Origin: Bacteroidales bacterium
GTDB taxonomy: Bacteria > Bacteroidota > Bacteroidia > Bacteroidales > UBA932
Assembly: GCA_024693285.1 (NCBI GenBank)
Contig: JAILLE010000011.1
Coordinates: 1 to 63,248, forward strand
Length of the DNA stretch: 63,248 nucleotides
Direction of reading: 5' to 3'
The notes below the pieces were generated by a model. The model had not been told where the DNA came from. It did not search any database and saw only the letters and a list, made by a program, of their open reading frames with translations. Below, piece by piece: positions 1 to 8,594 of the stretch. Position 1 is the first letter of the stretch. Each line of letters begins with the position of its first letter. Made by a program: the position numbers and the translations under genes.

Positions 1-553
1 CCGCGAGTGCGCCACCATCAACCGCGGTACCAAGGCCAGCGGCAAGTTCAAGACCGTCGTAGGGAGCGACACCCTTCTGATGTCCTATGTCCATGTAGCG
101 CATGACTGCGTTATCGGCAACCACTGCATCCTGGTCAGCTATGTCGGTGTAGCAGGGGAGACGGTAATCGATGACTGGGCGATCATAGGCGGGGGAGCAA
201 AAGCCCATCAGTTCTCCAAGGTCGGTTGCCACGCCATGGTCGGGGGGATGGCCAGGATCACAAAGGATGTCCCTCCTTATGTCCTTTGCGGCAAAGAACC
301 CATATGCTATGCCGGTGTCAACATCGTCGGCCTGCGCCGCAGGGGCTTCAGCTCGGAAGTTATCCACAACATCAAGGACATCTACGACACTATCTATTTC
401 TCCGGCTACAACATTTCGGACGGCTGTGCCAAAGTGGAGTCGGGCTTCCCTCAGAGTGAAGAGCGCGACACGATCCTGGAATTCATCAGGAATTCCAAGC
501 GAGGAATCATCAGGGCCAGCGACACGAGGATCAAGGGCAGTGATTACGAATAG
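1..553 (+). CDS. lpxA: LpxA, acyl-ACP--UDP-N-acetylglucosamine O-acyltransferase, 5' truncated
   Basis: First enzyme of lipid A synthesis: transfers a 3-hydroxyacyl chain from ACP to UDP-GlcNAc at the cytoplasmic face of the inner membrane. The frame is open from base 2, before the first internal ATG at 80, and reads RECATINRGT and then LLMSYVHVAHDCVIGNHC, the left-handed beta-helix hexapeptide repeats with the catalytic His of LpxA (HVAHDC). The C-terminal half (PPYVLCGKEP, then a helical tail) also fits. The 5' part lies outside the window. In Bacteroidota lpxA often follows lpxD and lpxC-fabZ, which cannot be checked here. It ends 9 bp before the WbqC-like gene, so the two are probably cotranscribed. 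Confidence 0.95.
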   Translation, partial: RECATINRGTKASGKFKTVVGSDTLLMSYVHVAHDCVIGNHCILVSYVGVAGETVIDDWAIIGGGAKAHQFSKVGCHAMVGGMARITKDVPPYVLCGKEPICYAGVNIVGLRRRGFSSEVIHNIKDIYDTIYFSGYNISDGCAKVESGFPQSEERDTILEFIRNSKRGIIRASDTRIKGSDYE

Positions 554-562
554 GAGGGGGCC

Positions 563-1237
563 ATGCTTCTCGGCATAGCCTATTTCCCCCCTGTCAGTTA
601 TTTCGCGCTGATTGCGAAGGTTTCCACCGTTTACATAGAGGCCTGCGAGAATTACCAGAAGCAGAGCTGGCGCAACAGGTGCCGGATCTATGCCGCCGAC
701 GGGCCGCAGTACCTCAATTTCCCGGTTGTCCACGAAGGTGGCACCCACGAGCTTCCTATAAGTGAGATAAAGGTGGATTACTCCACTCCTTGGGTGGTCC
801 GCACGGAACGGGCCATCACTTCGGCCTATGAGTCTTCGGCCTTTTTCGACTATTACAAGGACGAGTTGTTCGCAATCCTTGACTCAAAGCCCGTGACGCT
901 TTTCGACCTCGACCTCCGGATTATCCGTTTCTTCCTTCGCAAGACCGGCATCTCCGCCGACATCCGCCTCACCGAAGAATATGTTCCACCGTGTTTTTAC
1001 GGCCGTGAAGGTATTCCGGTGAGGACCGACGCGGGACAGGTGTCTTCTGGCTGCTACGACGAGGATTATAGGGAGAAGCTGCATCCGAAGCGGCCGGACA
1101 CCGTGCTGAGGGACCTGGGACTGGAAAAACCGTACTTCCAGGTCTTTGCCCGAAAGTACGGTTTCATCTCAGATCTCTCGATCATGGACCTTCTTTTCAA
1201 CGAAGGCCCTGACTCTATCCTCTATCTCAAGGGTTAG
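563..1237 (+). CDS. WbqC-like family protein
   Basis: 224 aa. The N-terminal LLGIAYFPPVSYFALIAK and the following YIEACENYQKQSWRNRC are the typical start of the WbqC family, which is often found near O-antigen or sugar-modification genes and whose biochemistry is poorly defined. It is soluble with no signal peptide. It lies 9 bp behind lpxA in the same direction, which agrees with a role linked to surface polysaccharide or lipid A, but that role is inference. Its stop codon overlaps the stop of the convergent outer membrane protein gene (shared TTAG at 1234-1237). Confidence 0.85.
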   Translation: MLLGIAYFPPVSYFALIAKVSTVYIEACENYQKQSWRNRCRIYAADGPQYLNFPVVHEGGTHELPISEIKVDYSTPWVVRTERAITSAYESSAFFDYYKDELFAILDSKPVTLFDLDLRIIRFFLRKTGISADIRLTEEYVPPCFYGREGIPVRTDAGQVSSGCYDEDYREKLHPKRPDTVLRDLGLEKPYFQVFARKYGFISDLSIMDLLFNEGPDSILYLKG

Positions 1238-2919
1238 AATCTCCAGCCGAGAGTGGCGGTGAAGTCCAGCCTCTCCCTCTTGTTGAGGATCATCGGGGAC
1301 GCGATGTCGATGTAATCATCGTAAGGGAATATCTCCTCATCCGAGAAAGCGGAATACCTGGCCGCCAGATCGGCGAAGAAGGAACCCTTTGAGTAGTAAC
1401 CCACACCCACTGAGAAGGCGTGGAGCTTGTCGTTGAGAGTCGTGTTCCCTGTATATTCAGGAATGGTTGTGAAGTTGTAACCGGTCCTGATGGCGAACTC
1501 CGGCATCGGTTTGAACTCGGCTCCGACCCTGAGGCTGTGGGAGATGCCCATCCTGTCGGCGATTTCCTTGTTGACTCCGTCAAAGGTGTCGCTCCAGTTG
1601 TTGTCCCTCTCTTTGAACTTCATGGCGCTGTAGTCCGTCATCTCATAGTCGACACTCAGGAGAGCCATTCCCATGAAAGTGTAAGCGAGACCGGCGTTAG
1701 CCCTGTAAGGGGTCTTTAGCCTGTAGGAGAAGTTTCCTTCAGGAGAAGTCGCGTTTCCGTCGTAGGAAGAGTTCTGGTAGTGGACGTCAGTGGACTGGCG
1801 CCAGATCTCATCGATGAATAAGGTGGTCGGGGTCTGGATGGCAGCGCCGATGCGCAATCCTTCCACAGGAAGGGCGAGGAAACCGATCTTTCCATAGACT
1901 CCGGCACCATCCGCCGAGTAGGAGTAGCGGGTGCGGTAGTCAGTGAAATAGGTGCTGGACTCCTCGTAGTCGATCCTGAAATCAGAAGGATCCACGGCAG
2001 CCTCCTTGAAGTACTCGTCGTAGTTGTAGGTCAGGCTCGTGACACCAAGATTGGCGCCGATGAAGAACTTGTTGCTGATGTTGAAGCCTATGTTCAATAA
2101 AGCGTCTGTCTTGTTGCCGGTGACCTTGCGACCATAAGATTGGTCGAGCGGACCTCCAAGGAATATATCATATATGTAGTTGCCGTACTGGTCTTTCTCA
2201 CCAGTCTGGGTGAACCCCTCTGTCGTGGCGATGTAACGCCAGTAGTAGTCAGGGTCGTTCGGATCTCCATAGTTCGCGATCGCTCCAGCCTGGGCGTTGG
2301 TGATCACGTTCCAAGGAGCGTAGGACCCACGGTCATCCGCATTCTGGTAAGGATACTTCCAGTCGTCGATGGAATTGCCGGAGGCGTCCATGTAACCGTT
2401 CAGGAAGTCGATATCGAACATGTCGGCGTTGACGGCCATCGAGCTCTGATAGCTGGTCTTGTCATTCCTTCCGCCGGTCATCATCTGGCCGGTGTAATTG
2501 TTGACGCTGTTGACCACGAACCCGTATGTCACTCCGACAAGACCGCTTCTCCTGCCCGTGTTGAAATTGATCGTCGCCCCGATGTTCGGCATCGAGAACC
2601 TGGAGAGGTTCTTACGGACATCACCTGAGAAGGTGTCGGTGCCGTTGACAGGGTAGGGACTCCACGACGCGTTCATCAAGCTCATGGTCACATTGGGGGT
2701 GATGGTGAACTGTGAGTAGTTGAACACAGCCGATCCGGCCGGGTTGATACCCACCGATCCGAGATCACCTCCGACCGCTGTCATGGCGTTTCCCATACCG
2801 ATGGAACGGGCTGTGCCATAATAGTTGTTCTGGCTGAAAGTCAGGGCGTCGTACATTGTCTGCGCTCCCGCGGTGGCCGCGGCCAGCATAAGAGTTATAG
2901 CTATTAAAGTCTTTTTCAT
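1234..2919 (-). CDS. FadL/OMPP1-like outer membrane beta-barrel protein
   Basis: 561 aa with a Sec signal peptide (MKKTLIAITLMLAAATAGAQ). The N-terminus of the mature part, RSIGMGNAMTAVGGDLGSVG followed by INPAG, is the plug/hatch signature of the OMPP1/FadL/TodX family, hydrophobic-substrate channels of the outer membrane. The rest is alternating aromatic/polar strands ending in a Phe (LGWRF), as outer membrane barrels do for BAM recognition. In Bacteroidota this family is often annotated as hemin receptor or membrane transport protein; the substrate is unknown. It is monocistronic and convergent with the WbqC-like gene. Confidence 0.82.
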   Translation of the reverse strand: MKKTLIAITLMLAAATAGAQTMYDALTFSQNNYYGTARSIGMGNAMTAVGGDLGSVGINPAGSAVFNYSQFTITPNVTMSLMNASWSPYPVNGTDTFSGDVRKNLSRFSMPNIGATINFNTGRRSGLVGVTYGFVVNSVNNYTGQMMTGGRNDKTSYQSSMAVNADMFDIDFLNGYMDASGNSIDDWKYPYQNADDRGSYAPWNVITNAQAGAIANYGDPNDPDYYWRYIATTEGFTQTGEKDQYGNYIYDIFLGGPLDQSYGRKVTGNKTDALLNIGFNISNKFFIGANLGVTSLTYNYDEYFKEAAVDPSDFRIDYEESSTYFTDYRTRYSYSADGAGVYGKIGFLALPVEGLRIGAAIQTPTTLFIDEIWRQSTDVHYQNSSYDGNATSPEGNFSYRLKTPYRANAGLAYTFMGMALLSVDYEMTDYSAMKFKERDNNWSDTFDGVNKEIADRMGISHSLRVGAEFKPMPEFAIRTGYNFTTIPEYTGNTTLNDKLHAFSVGVGYYSKGSFFADLAARYSAFSDEEIFPYDDYIDIASPMILNKRERLDFTATLGWRF

Positions 2920-2984
2920 CGCATTAGTATTTTGATAGTTTAAATCAAGGGTATTAGTAGTCTGGTTTGGGAAGGGGAGGAGGA

Positions 2985-4280
2985 TTATCTCCTGCCACCT
3001 CCGCCGCCACCGCTTCTGCCGCCACCGCCGCCGGAGCTGCTTCCGCCGCCGCTATATCCGCCACCGGAGCTTCCGCCACTATATCCTCCAGAGCTTCTGG
3101 AACTGCTTCCGGAAGAATAACTGCCGGAGCTCCTGGAATAGCTGCCTGAACTGGATGAGCGGGTAGTGGAAGAAGACCTGTAGCTGCCACCGGAAGAACC
3201 GCTGGAGCGGCTCGCGCTGGAACGACTCATGCTGGAAGACGAGGTGGAAGGCCTGCTATAGGTAGTTGAAGAAGATGACCTGTTATAGGTAGAGGTATTT
3301 CCGGAAACCCTGGTCGGGCTGGAAGAAGCTGAGCCTACGCTCGAACGTCCGCTCACTGAGGATGCTGACCTGACTGCCTGGCCGGCGTAAGGCCTGGAGA
3401 CCCTGTTGACAGAGGAGAGCGACGACGATCTTGAAGCGCTGGAGATCCCGGAGGACCTTGTTGCGGTGCTGGTGCGTGTCGATACTCCTGTCCTGGACCT
3501 TGTCATAGACGAGCTCCTGGCTCCGGTTGATCTTGACATGGACCCTATACCGCTTCTGGTCGTGGATCCTGTGGTGGAAATCCTCGGTCTGTAGACTCTG
3601 TCGCCTCCGCCGATGCCGCCCCAATACGGGCCGTAGCCATGGCCCCATCCATAGTGGTGCCAGGAATAACCGCCGTACCAGCCGTGCCATCCGCCATACC
3701 ATCCGCTGTAATACCAGGGATCATAGTACCAAGGGTCGTAGAACCAAGGGTCATACCAACCATACCAGCTGTAGTGATAGTAAGGACGATAAAACCAGGG
3801 ATCATACCATCCGAAATGGTAATACGGACGATAGTACCAGGGATCGTACCAGCCTCCATAGTACCAAGGGTCGTAACCCCAGTAGATGGAGGAATAATAA
3901 GGACGGTGCCAGGAGTACCATGAGGACGCGTACCAAGGCTGATAAGCGGCCCAAGTGTCCCAACCCGTGTCATAGAGATAAACGGAGGTGGTGTTCTCCG
4001 CCTTGTTGAAATCTATCTTGGCAACCTTGTCATTCGGGATGAACAAAGTGTCGACTTTCGCTCCGCTTTTCATGAAGATCGGGGAGCTTTTCGTCTTGGC
4101 GACCAGCAGGTCGGTCTCTTCCTGGAGGTCAGCTGTGGATGCCAATTCCGTCGCCTGGGCGTCGGAGGTATAGTAGATTCCGTCCTGATACCTGGAGGTA
4201 TCACTAGCGTAGCGCGCTGCTGAACCGCACGATGTCAGTGCCAGAAGCGCCGATAAGAAAAGGATTGTGCGTGTTTTCAT
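2985..4280 (-). CDS. Tyr/Trp-rich repeat and Ser-rich lipoprotein
   Basis: 431 aa. Lipoprotein signal MKTRTILFLSALLALTSCGS (lipobox LTSC). Residues about 25-110 are ordinary; about 115-215 is an aromatic tract built of YDPWYY, YRPYYH and GWYGGY units; the remainder is Ser/Arg-rich and ends in Gly/Ser and GGGGGR runs. No catalytic motif is visible. Similar aromatic-then-Ser/Gly proteins occur across Bacteroidota as hypothetical prolin-rich or YXWXY-type surface lipoproteins. An AGGAG-like ribosome site precedes the ATG. Several frames on both strands are open across it because of the biased composition; this is the only one with a signal peptide. Function unknown. Confidence 0.75.
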   Translation of the reverse strand: MKTRTILFLSALLALTSCGSAARYASDTSRYQDGIYYTSDAQATELASTADLQEETDLLVAKTKSSPIFMKSGAKVDTLFIPNDKVAKIDFNKAENTTSVYLYDTGWDTWAAYQPWYASSWYSWHRPYYSSIYWGYDPWYYGGWYDPWYYRPYYHFGWYDPWFYRPYYHYSWYGWYDPWFYDPWYYDPWYYSGWYGGWHGWYGGYSWHHYGWGHGYGPYWGGIGGGDRVYRPRISTTGSTTRSGIGSMSRSTGARSSSMTRSRTGVSTRTSTATRSSGISSASRSSSLSSVNRVSRPYAGQAVRSASSVSGRSSVGSASSSPTRVSGNTSTYNRSSSSTTYSRPSTSSSSMSRSSASRSSGSSGGSYRSSSTTRSSSSGSYSRSSGSYSSGSSSRSSGGYSGGSSGGGYSGGGSSSGGGGGRSGGGGGGRR

Positions 4281-4439
4281 TTTTGAATCTCCTATAATTT
4301 GACAATAAATTCGTATCTTCGCTACCGCTTTTTATACGGTATTATTTATTAATGTTTCACAATAAACAAAATCCGTACCGAATATATTATTCGCACAATA
4401 ATAACAATATTTGACAAGAACAGCAAACATTATTCAGAT

Positions 4440-5918
4440 ATGGCAAAGGAAGTGACAAAGAGGTCGGAGAATTACTCCCAATGGTACAATGACTTGGTTG
4501 TGAAGGCGGATCTGGCGGAGCAATCACCCGTGCGAGGATGCATGGTGATCAAGCCTTATGGCTACGCTATCTGGGAAAAAATGCAGAGGGCTTTGGACGA
4601 TATGTTCAAGGAGACCGGTGCGGTCAACGCATATTTCCCTCTATTCATTCCCAAGTCCTTCTTCAGCAGGGAAGCCGAGCATGTGGCGGGCTTCGCCAAG
4701 GAATGCGCCGTCGTGACTCACCATCGTCTGATGAATGATCCCGGAGGCAAGGGAGTGGTTGTGGATCCGGAGGCCAAGCTGGAGGAGGAACTCATTGTGC
4801 GTCCCACCTCTGAGACGATCATCTGGAGTACTTACAAGAATTGGATCAAGTCCTGGAGAGACCTTCCCATAATGTGCAACCAATGGGCGAATGTGGTCCG
4901 CTGGGAGATGCGTACTAGGCTCTTCCTCCGTACCGCCGAGTTCCTTTGGCAAGAGGGTCACACAGCCCATGCCACAGCCCAGGAGGCGATGGAGGAGACC
5001 GAGAGGATGGTTCAGGTCTATGCTAAGTTCGCCCGTGAATATATGGCCCTCCCTGTGATTGTCGGTCACAAGAGCCCGAACGAGCGCTTCGCCGGTGCTC
5101 TCGACACCCTCACGATCGAGGGAATGATGCAGGACGGAAAGGCCTTGCAGGCCGGAACATCACATTTCCTCGGCCAGAATTTCGCCAAGTCATTTGACGT
5201 CCAGTACACAGACAAGGAAGGGCAGATGCAATATGTCTGGGCTACATCTTGGGGCGTTTCGACACGTCTTATGGGAGCTTTGGTCATGGCTCACGGAGAT
5301 GACAACGGCCTTGTGCTTCCTCCGAAGCTCGCTCCTATCCAGGTGGTAATGGTACCCATTTACAAGACCGATGAGGAGAGATCCAGGATCCTCGAGGAGA
5401 TGGACAAACTCAAGAAGGCTCTTGAGGCTGAAGGACATACGGTAAAGATTGATGACCGCGACAACCTTCGTCCTGGCTTCAAATTTGCGGAGTGGGAGTT
5501 GAAGGGAGTCCCTGTCCGGTTGGCCATGGGACCTCGTGACCTTGACAACGGAACTGTCGAGGTACACCGCAGGGACACTCTTGAGAAGCAGACTGTCGCC
5601 CTCGAGGGACTTGACAAGTCCATAGCTTCTCTGCTGGACGACATCCAGGCGAGCATCTACAAGAAGGCTTTCGATTTCAGGGCCTCGAATGTGGAAAAGT
5701 GCGATGACTGGGAGGAATTCCAACAGAAGATCGGTACCGGTAAGTTCCTTCTCTGCCATTGGGATGGGACTGCCGAGACTGAGCAGGCGATCAAGGATGC
5801 CACCAAGGCTACGATCAGGTGCATCCCCGTGGACAGTTTCGTGTGCGAGGAGGAGGGTAAGGACATATTCTCCGGCAAGCCTTCGAAGCAGAGGGTGGTC
5901 TTCGCCATCTCTTACTAG
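4440..5918 (+). CDS. proS: Prolyl-tRNA synthetase (archaeal/eukaryotic-type ProS)
   Basis: 492 aa class II aminoacyl-tRNA synthetase that charges tRNA-Pro. Motif 2 region [20 protein letters not shown] with EGHTAHAT, the motif 3 region ([20 protein letters not shown]) and the PTSET substrate-binding loop are present. It lacks the bacterial YbaK-like editing insertion and has the short-type C-terminal extension ending in the aromatic SY, which identifies the archaeal/eukaryotic-like ProS usual in Bacteroidota. It is divergent from the aromatic lipoprotein gene. No T-box leader is visible in the 159-bp upstream region. The DUF3078 gene follows after 27 bp. Confidence 0.97.
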   Translation: MAKEVTKRSENYSQWYNDLVVKADLAEQSPVRGCMVIKPYGYAIWEKMQRALDDMFKETGAVNAYFPLFIPKSFFSREAEHVAGFAKECAVVTHHRLMNDPGGKGVVVDPEAKLEEELIVRPTSETIIWSTYKNWIKSWRDLPIMCNQWANVVRWEMRTRLFLRTAEFLWQEGHTAHATAQEAMEETERMVQVYAKFAREYMALPVIVGHKSPNERFAGALDTLTIEGMMQDGKALQAGTSHFLGQNFAKSFDVQYTDKEGQMQYVWATSWGVSTRLMGALVMAHGDDNGLVLPPKLAPIQVVMVPIYKTDEERSRILEEMDKLKKALEAEGHTVKIDDRDNLRPGFKFAEWELKGVPVRLAMGPRDLDNGTVEVHRRDTLEKQTVALEGLDKSIASLLDDIQASIYKKAFDFRASNVEKCDDWEEFQQKIGTGKFLLCHWDGTAETEQAIKDATKATIRCIPVDSFVCEEEGKDIFSGKPSKQRVVFAISY

Positions 5919-5945
5919 ACCTGATAGTAATATAAGGAAGGATTT

Positions 5946-7046
5946 ATGAGACGTATCCTTGAATATTCCTTGGTCATTTTGGCCATGTCATTCTGTGTGG
6001 TGGCTTATGGTCAGGATGACAAGACAAAGAAAGACGCCCAGGCAGCCGCCGCTGAGGCGGCTCAAGTGCTGGCCGACACACCCGAGGTGGTGGTCGCTCC
6101 TCCGAAACCGGTCTACTGGACCAATACCTTGACTACGACAGTTAATTTCGCCCAGACCAGCTTCACGAGTTGGGCGGCGGGTGGTAACAACAACTACACC
6201 CTCAACTCCATCATCAGGGGAGACGCCAATTGGGCGAAGGAGAAGAAGTATTGGAACAATCACCTCGAGTTCGATTACGGTTTCCTGTATTCCCAGGACA
6301 AACCTATCATCCAGAAGAGCGTGGACAGGACGTTCATCACAAGCACCTGGGGTTACAAGGTCAAGGAGAAACTCAACTACACGGCCAATTTCACCTTCCT
6401 CAACCAGACGACAAACGGATGGGTCTATCCCACTCCCGCGGTACAGGCTGACGAGGAGCCTACTCCCAAGCAGTGGAGGGATGCCAGAGTCTTGAAATCC
6501 GGCTTCTTCTCACCCGCTTATGTCACTTTAGGTGTTGGTGTCGCTTGGGTTCCGACCAAGTGGCTCACTGTCAACTTCGCTCCTTTGACCGGAAGTACCA
6601 CCATCGTGGGCAACGAGAAATTGAGAAAGAACTACGGTATGGCCAGGAAGAGCGCGTTTGAGGACGCGGCCTTATATCCTGACCAGAAGGACGAGAACGG
6701 AGTGTATTTTATTACTGGAAACTATTATAAGCCTTTGACTTTCGCCCTTGGTGCCCAGTTGACCACAAATGTGAAGTTCAACATCAACGACAAGTTCAAC
6801 GTCAACAGCAACCTCATTCTTTTCTCCAATTACCTGAAGAACCCGCAGAACTTCCGTGTCAACTGGGATAACACTATCCTTTGGAAGCTCAGCAAGCTGT
6901 TCTCGCTGAACCTCACGACGAACCTTATCTACGACGACACAATCCTCGTTGTTGAAGAAGACTTCCCGAATGGTCACAGGACCGTTCAGCTAAAGGAATT
7001 CCTTCAGTTCGGATTCACATATTCCTTTACGAATAAGAAGAAATAA
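5946..7046 (+). CDS. DUF3078 outer-membrane-type protein
   Basis: 366 aa with a Sec signal peptide (MRRILEYSLVILAMSFCVVAYGQ). The mature protein contains YWTNTLTTTVNFAQTSFTSW and AAGGNN, the hallmark start of DUF3078, followed by beta-strand-rich sequence ending FGFTYSFTNKKK, consistent with an outer membrane barrel. DUF3078 has no established function. It is 27 bp behind proS and 9 bp before tilS, so probably one transcript. Confidence 0.85.
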   Translation: MRRILEYSLVILAMSFCVVAYGQDDKTKKDAQAAAAEAAQVLADTPEVVVAPPKPVYWTNTLTTTVNFAQTSFTSWAAGGNNNYTLNSIIRGDANWAKEKKYWNNHLEFDYGFLYSQDKPIIQKSVDRTFITSTWGYKVKEKLNYTANFTFLNQTTNGWVYPTPAVQADEEPTPKQWRDARVLKSGFFSPAYVTLGVGVAWVPTKWLTVNFAPLTGSTTIVGNEKLRKNYGMARKSAFEDAALYPDQKDENGVYFITGNYYKPLTFALGAQLTTNVKFNINDKFNVNSNLILFSNYLKNPQNFRVNWDNTILWKLSKLFSLNLTTNLIYDDTILVVEEDFPNGHRTVQLKEFLQFGFTYSFTNKKK

Positions 7047-7055
7047 TACCCGGGC

Positions 7056-8594
7056 GTGATGCGTGGCCGTTTCGACAATTGTCTGGAAAGGCTGCTCCCG
7101 GGAAATGGGGCGGTTCTTCTCGCCGTGAGCGGGGGAATCGACTCCATGGTCATGGCCGACCTTTTTCTGAACTCTCGGTTCGGACTACGTATATCGTTGG
7201 CTCACTGTAATTTCCATTTGAGAGGAGAGGAAAGTGACACGGATGAGTCGTTCGTCCTCGCTTGGGCTGAGGCCAATGGGATTCCTTTCCATATAATTGA
7301 TTTCGACACTCTCGGATATGCGGCTTCACATGGAATCAGTGTGGAGATGGCGGCAAGGGAGCTACGATATGAGTGGTTCGCTTCACTTGCCGAGGAGGAA
7401 GGGTTCGAGGCTGTCGCGGTGGCGCATAACGCTAATGACAATGCGGAGACCTTGTTGCTGAATCTTTTGAGAGGTACGGGTCTCAAAGGAATTTGCGGTA
7501 TGCGGGAGTCCTCCACTCTGCCAGGATCCACTGTTCCCTTGATCAGGCCACTACTGGGTTTCTCAAGGGATGAGATAAAGGAATATGCCATCGCCAAAGG
7601 TCTCAAATGGCGTGAGGACAGCACGAACGCTGACTCTTCCTACAAGCGTAATCTTATTCGTAATGAGGTATTTCCGCTTTTCGAGAAAGTCAATCCGTCC
7701 TTTCTGGCTACTTTGGAATCCGACATGCGCCGCTTCTCTCAGGTTCAGGCCATCGCTGATGATTATTTGGCTACTAATCTTCAGGAGATCGAAGGCGAAG
7801 TTCCCACGGCCGACCATTTGCCCGGACAGGGCGCGAAGCGCGGGGAGGCTTCGCCTTCGACCGGAACTATTAGTGTCAAACTCGACGCTTTACTGCGATC
7901 GCCCCATTGGGAATATTTGTTGTTCAGGATCATGGAACCGTACGGTTTCAATGAGGCGGTCATCGGGGACATGATTGAATTGATCAAGTGTGGCAAGACG
8001 TTCAGCGGCCGTCAATTCCGCTCCGCCACCCACATCGCCCGGACATCAAGAAACGCTATTAGAATAGATTTGTTCGAGAGCGGTGGTTCTCCCCTCGCCT
8101 CCCTGCGCTTCGCGCCCTATCCGGGTAAATGGTCGGCGAGGGGAGACGCACCGCTCTTCGAAAATGAATTAAAGACTGATCTTCTCGATAATGACTCGGT
8201 TGAAGTTACGGGAGCGGGGGAATATGTTGTCGGGGGTGTCGGCTTGAAGGTGGAAGTCTCTGAGGTTGAGAATCCTAAACAGCCCGAAGGGGTCACTGCC
8301 ATTAATATCGCTTTCCCTTTTACTGTGCGTCTCTGGCAGCACGGCGACTGGATGCGTCCGCTCGGAATGAGAGGCCGGAAGAAGAAACTAAGCGACATGT
8401 TCGCTGACTTGAAGTTCAGCCAGGAACAAAAAGAAAGAGCCCTCGTCATCGCTGGCGAAGGCTCCCATGTGCTTGCCCTGGTGGGGTATCGGGTCGACGA
8501 ATCTGTCGCCTTACTTGATCTCGAACTCGAACGGGAGCCTGGCAAACACCAGTTGGCCGTTACCCTTCGTCCAAGTCCTCTGCCAATCGAGTAA
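7056..8594 (+). CDS. tilS: tRNA(Ile)-lysidine synthetase TilS with two embedded repeat elements
   Basis: 512 aa. Converts the wobble C34 of tRNA-Ile(CAU) to lysidine, using ATP and lysine. The PP-loop SGGIDS is at residues 25-30; HCNFHLRGEESDTDE and HNANDNAETLLLNLLRGTGL are standard TilS motifs, and the C-terminal domain (RLWQHGDWMRPLGMRGRKKK, SDMFAD, LVGYRVDE) is complete. The protein is longer than I would expect for the family because of two repeat copies (7790-7859 and 8078-8156), which encode low-complexity segments around residues 246-268 and 341-367. Its last 84 bp overlap the 3' end of sppA on the other strand; the tail past VGYRVDESVALLDLE looks like a non-conserved extension. Activity is probably kept, since all core motifs survive. 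Confidence 0.93.
   Translation: MMRGRFDNCLERLLPGNGAVLLAVSGGIDSMVMADLFLNSRFGLRISLAHCNFHLRGEESDTDESFVLAWAEANGIPFHIIDFDTLGYAASHGISVEMAARELRYEWFASLAEEEGFEAVAVAHNANDNAETLLLNLLRGTGLKGICGMRESSTLPGSTVPLIRPLLGFSRDEIKEYAIAKGLKWREDSTNADSSYKRNLIRNEVFPLFEKVNPSFLATLESDMRRFSQVQAIADDYLATNLQEIEGEVPTADHLPGQGAKRGEASPSTGTISVKLDALLRSPHWEYLLFRIMEPYGFNEAVIGDMIELIKCGKTFSGRQFRSATHIARTSRNAIRIDLFESGGSPLASLRFAPYPGKWSARGDAPLFENELKTDLLDNDSVEVTGAGEYVVGGVGLKVEVSEVENPKQPEGVTAINIAFPFTVRLWQHGDWMRPLGMRGRKKKLSDMFADLKFSQEQKERALVIAGEGSHVLALVGYRVDESVALLDLELEREPGKHQLAVTLRPSPLPIE
7790..7859 (+). repeat. Core-plus-inverted-arm repeat, copy A (in tilS)
   Basis: An 11-bp perfect inverted pair (CGAAGGCGAAG at 7790-7800 and its complement at 7849-7859) encloses a 35-bp core at 7812-7846 that starts GACCATTTGCCCGGACAGGG and ends GAAGCGCGGGGA. 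The core matches copies B and C at 32 of 35 positions. It lies in frame in tilS and codes for a DHLPGQGAKRGE-like stretch. Confidence 0.85.
8078..8156 (-). repeat. Core-plus-inverted-arm repeat, copy B (in tilS, reversed)
   Basis: Arms at 8078-8099 and 8135-8156 are inverted copies of each other at 20 of 22 positions. The enclosed core (8100-8134), read on the minus strand, is identical over all 35 bases to copy C. The orientation is opposite to copy A in the same gene, and the reading frame still stays open (SLRFAPYPGKWS on the gene strand). Confidence 0.87.

Noticed and set aside
3283..4009. Long open frames on both strands over the aromatic/Ser-rich gene
   Set aside because: Produced by biased composition; none has a family match, signal or ribosome site.
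4281..4439. T-box or other riboswitch before proS (also checked thrS, hisS, pheT)
   Set aside because: Leaders are short or lack T-box elements; no known riboswitch core seen.
7790..7859. Copy A as an insertion sequence or transposon
   Set aside because: Too short, no transposase, and arms not shared between copies; kept as a non-autonomous repeat instead.
7585..7974. Second open frame inside tilS
   Set aside because: A shadow lengthened by the high-GC repeat; it does not encode a known motif.
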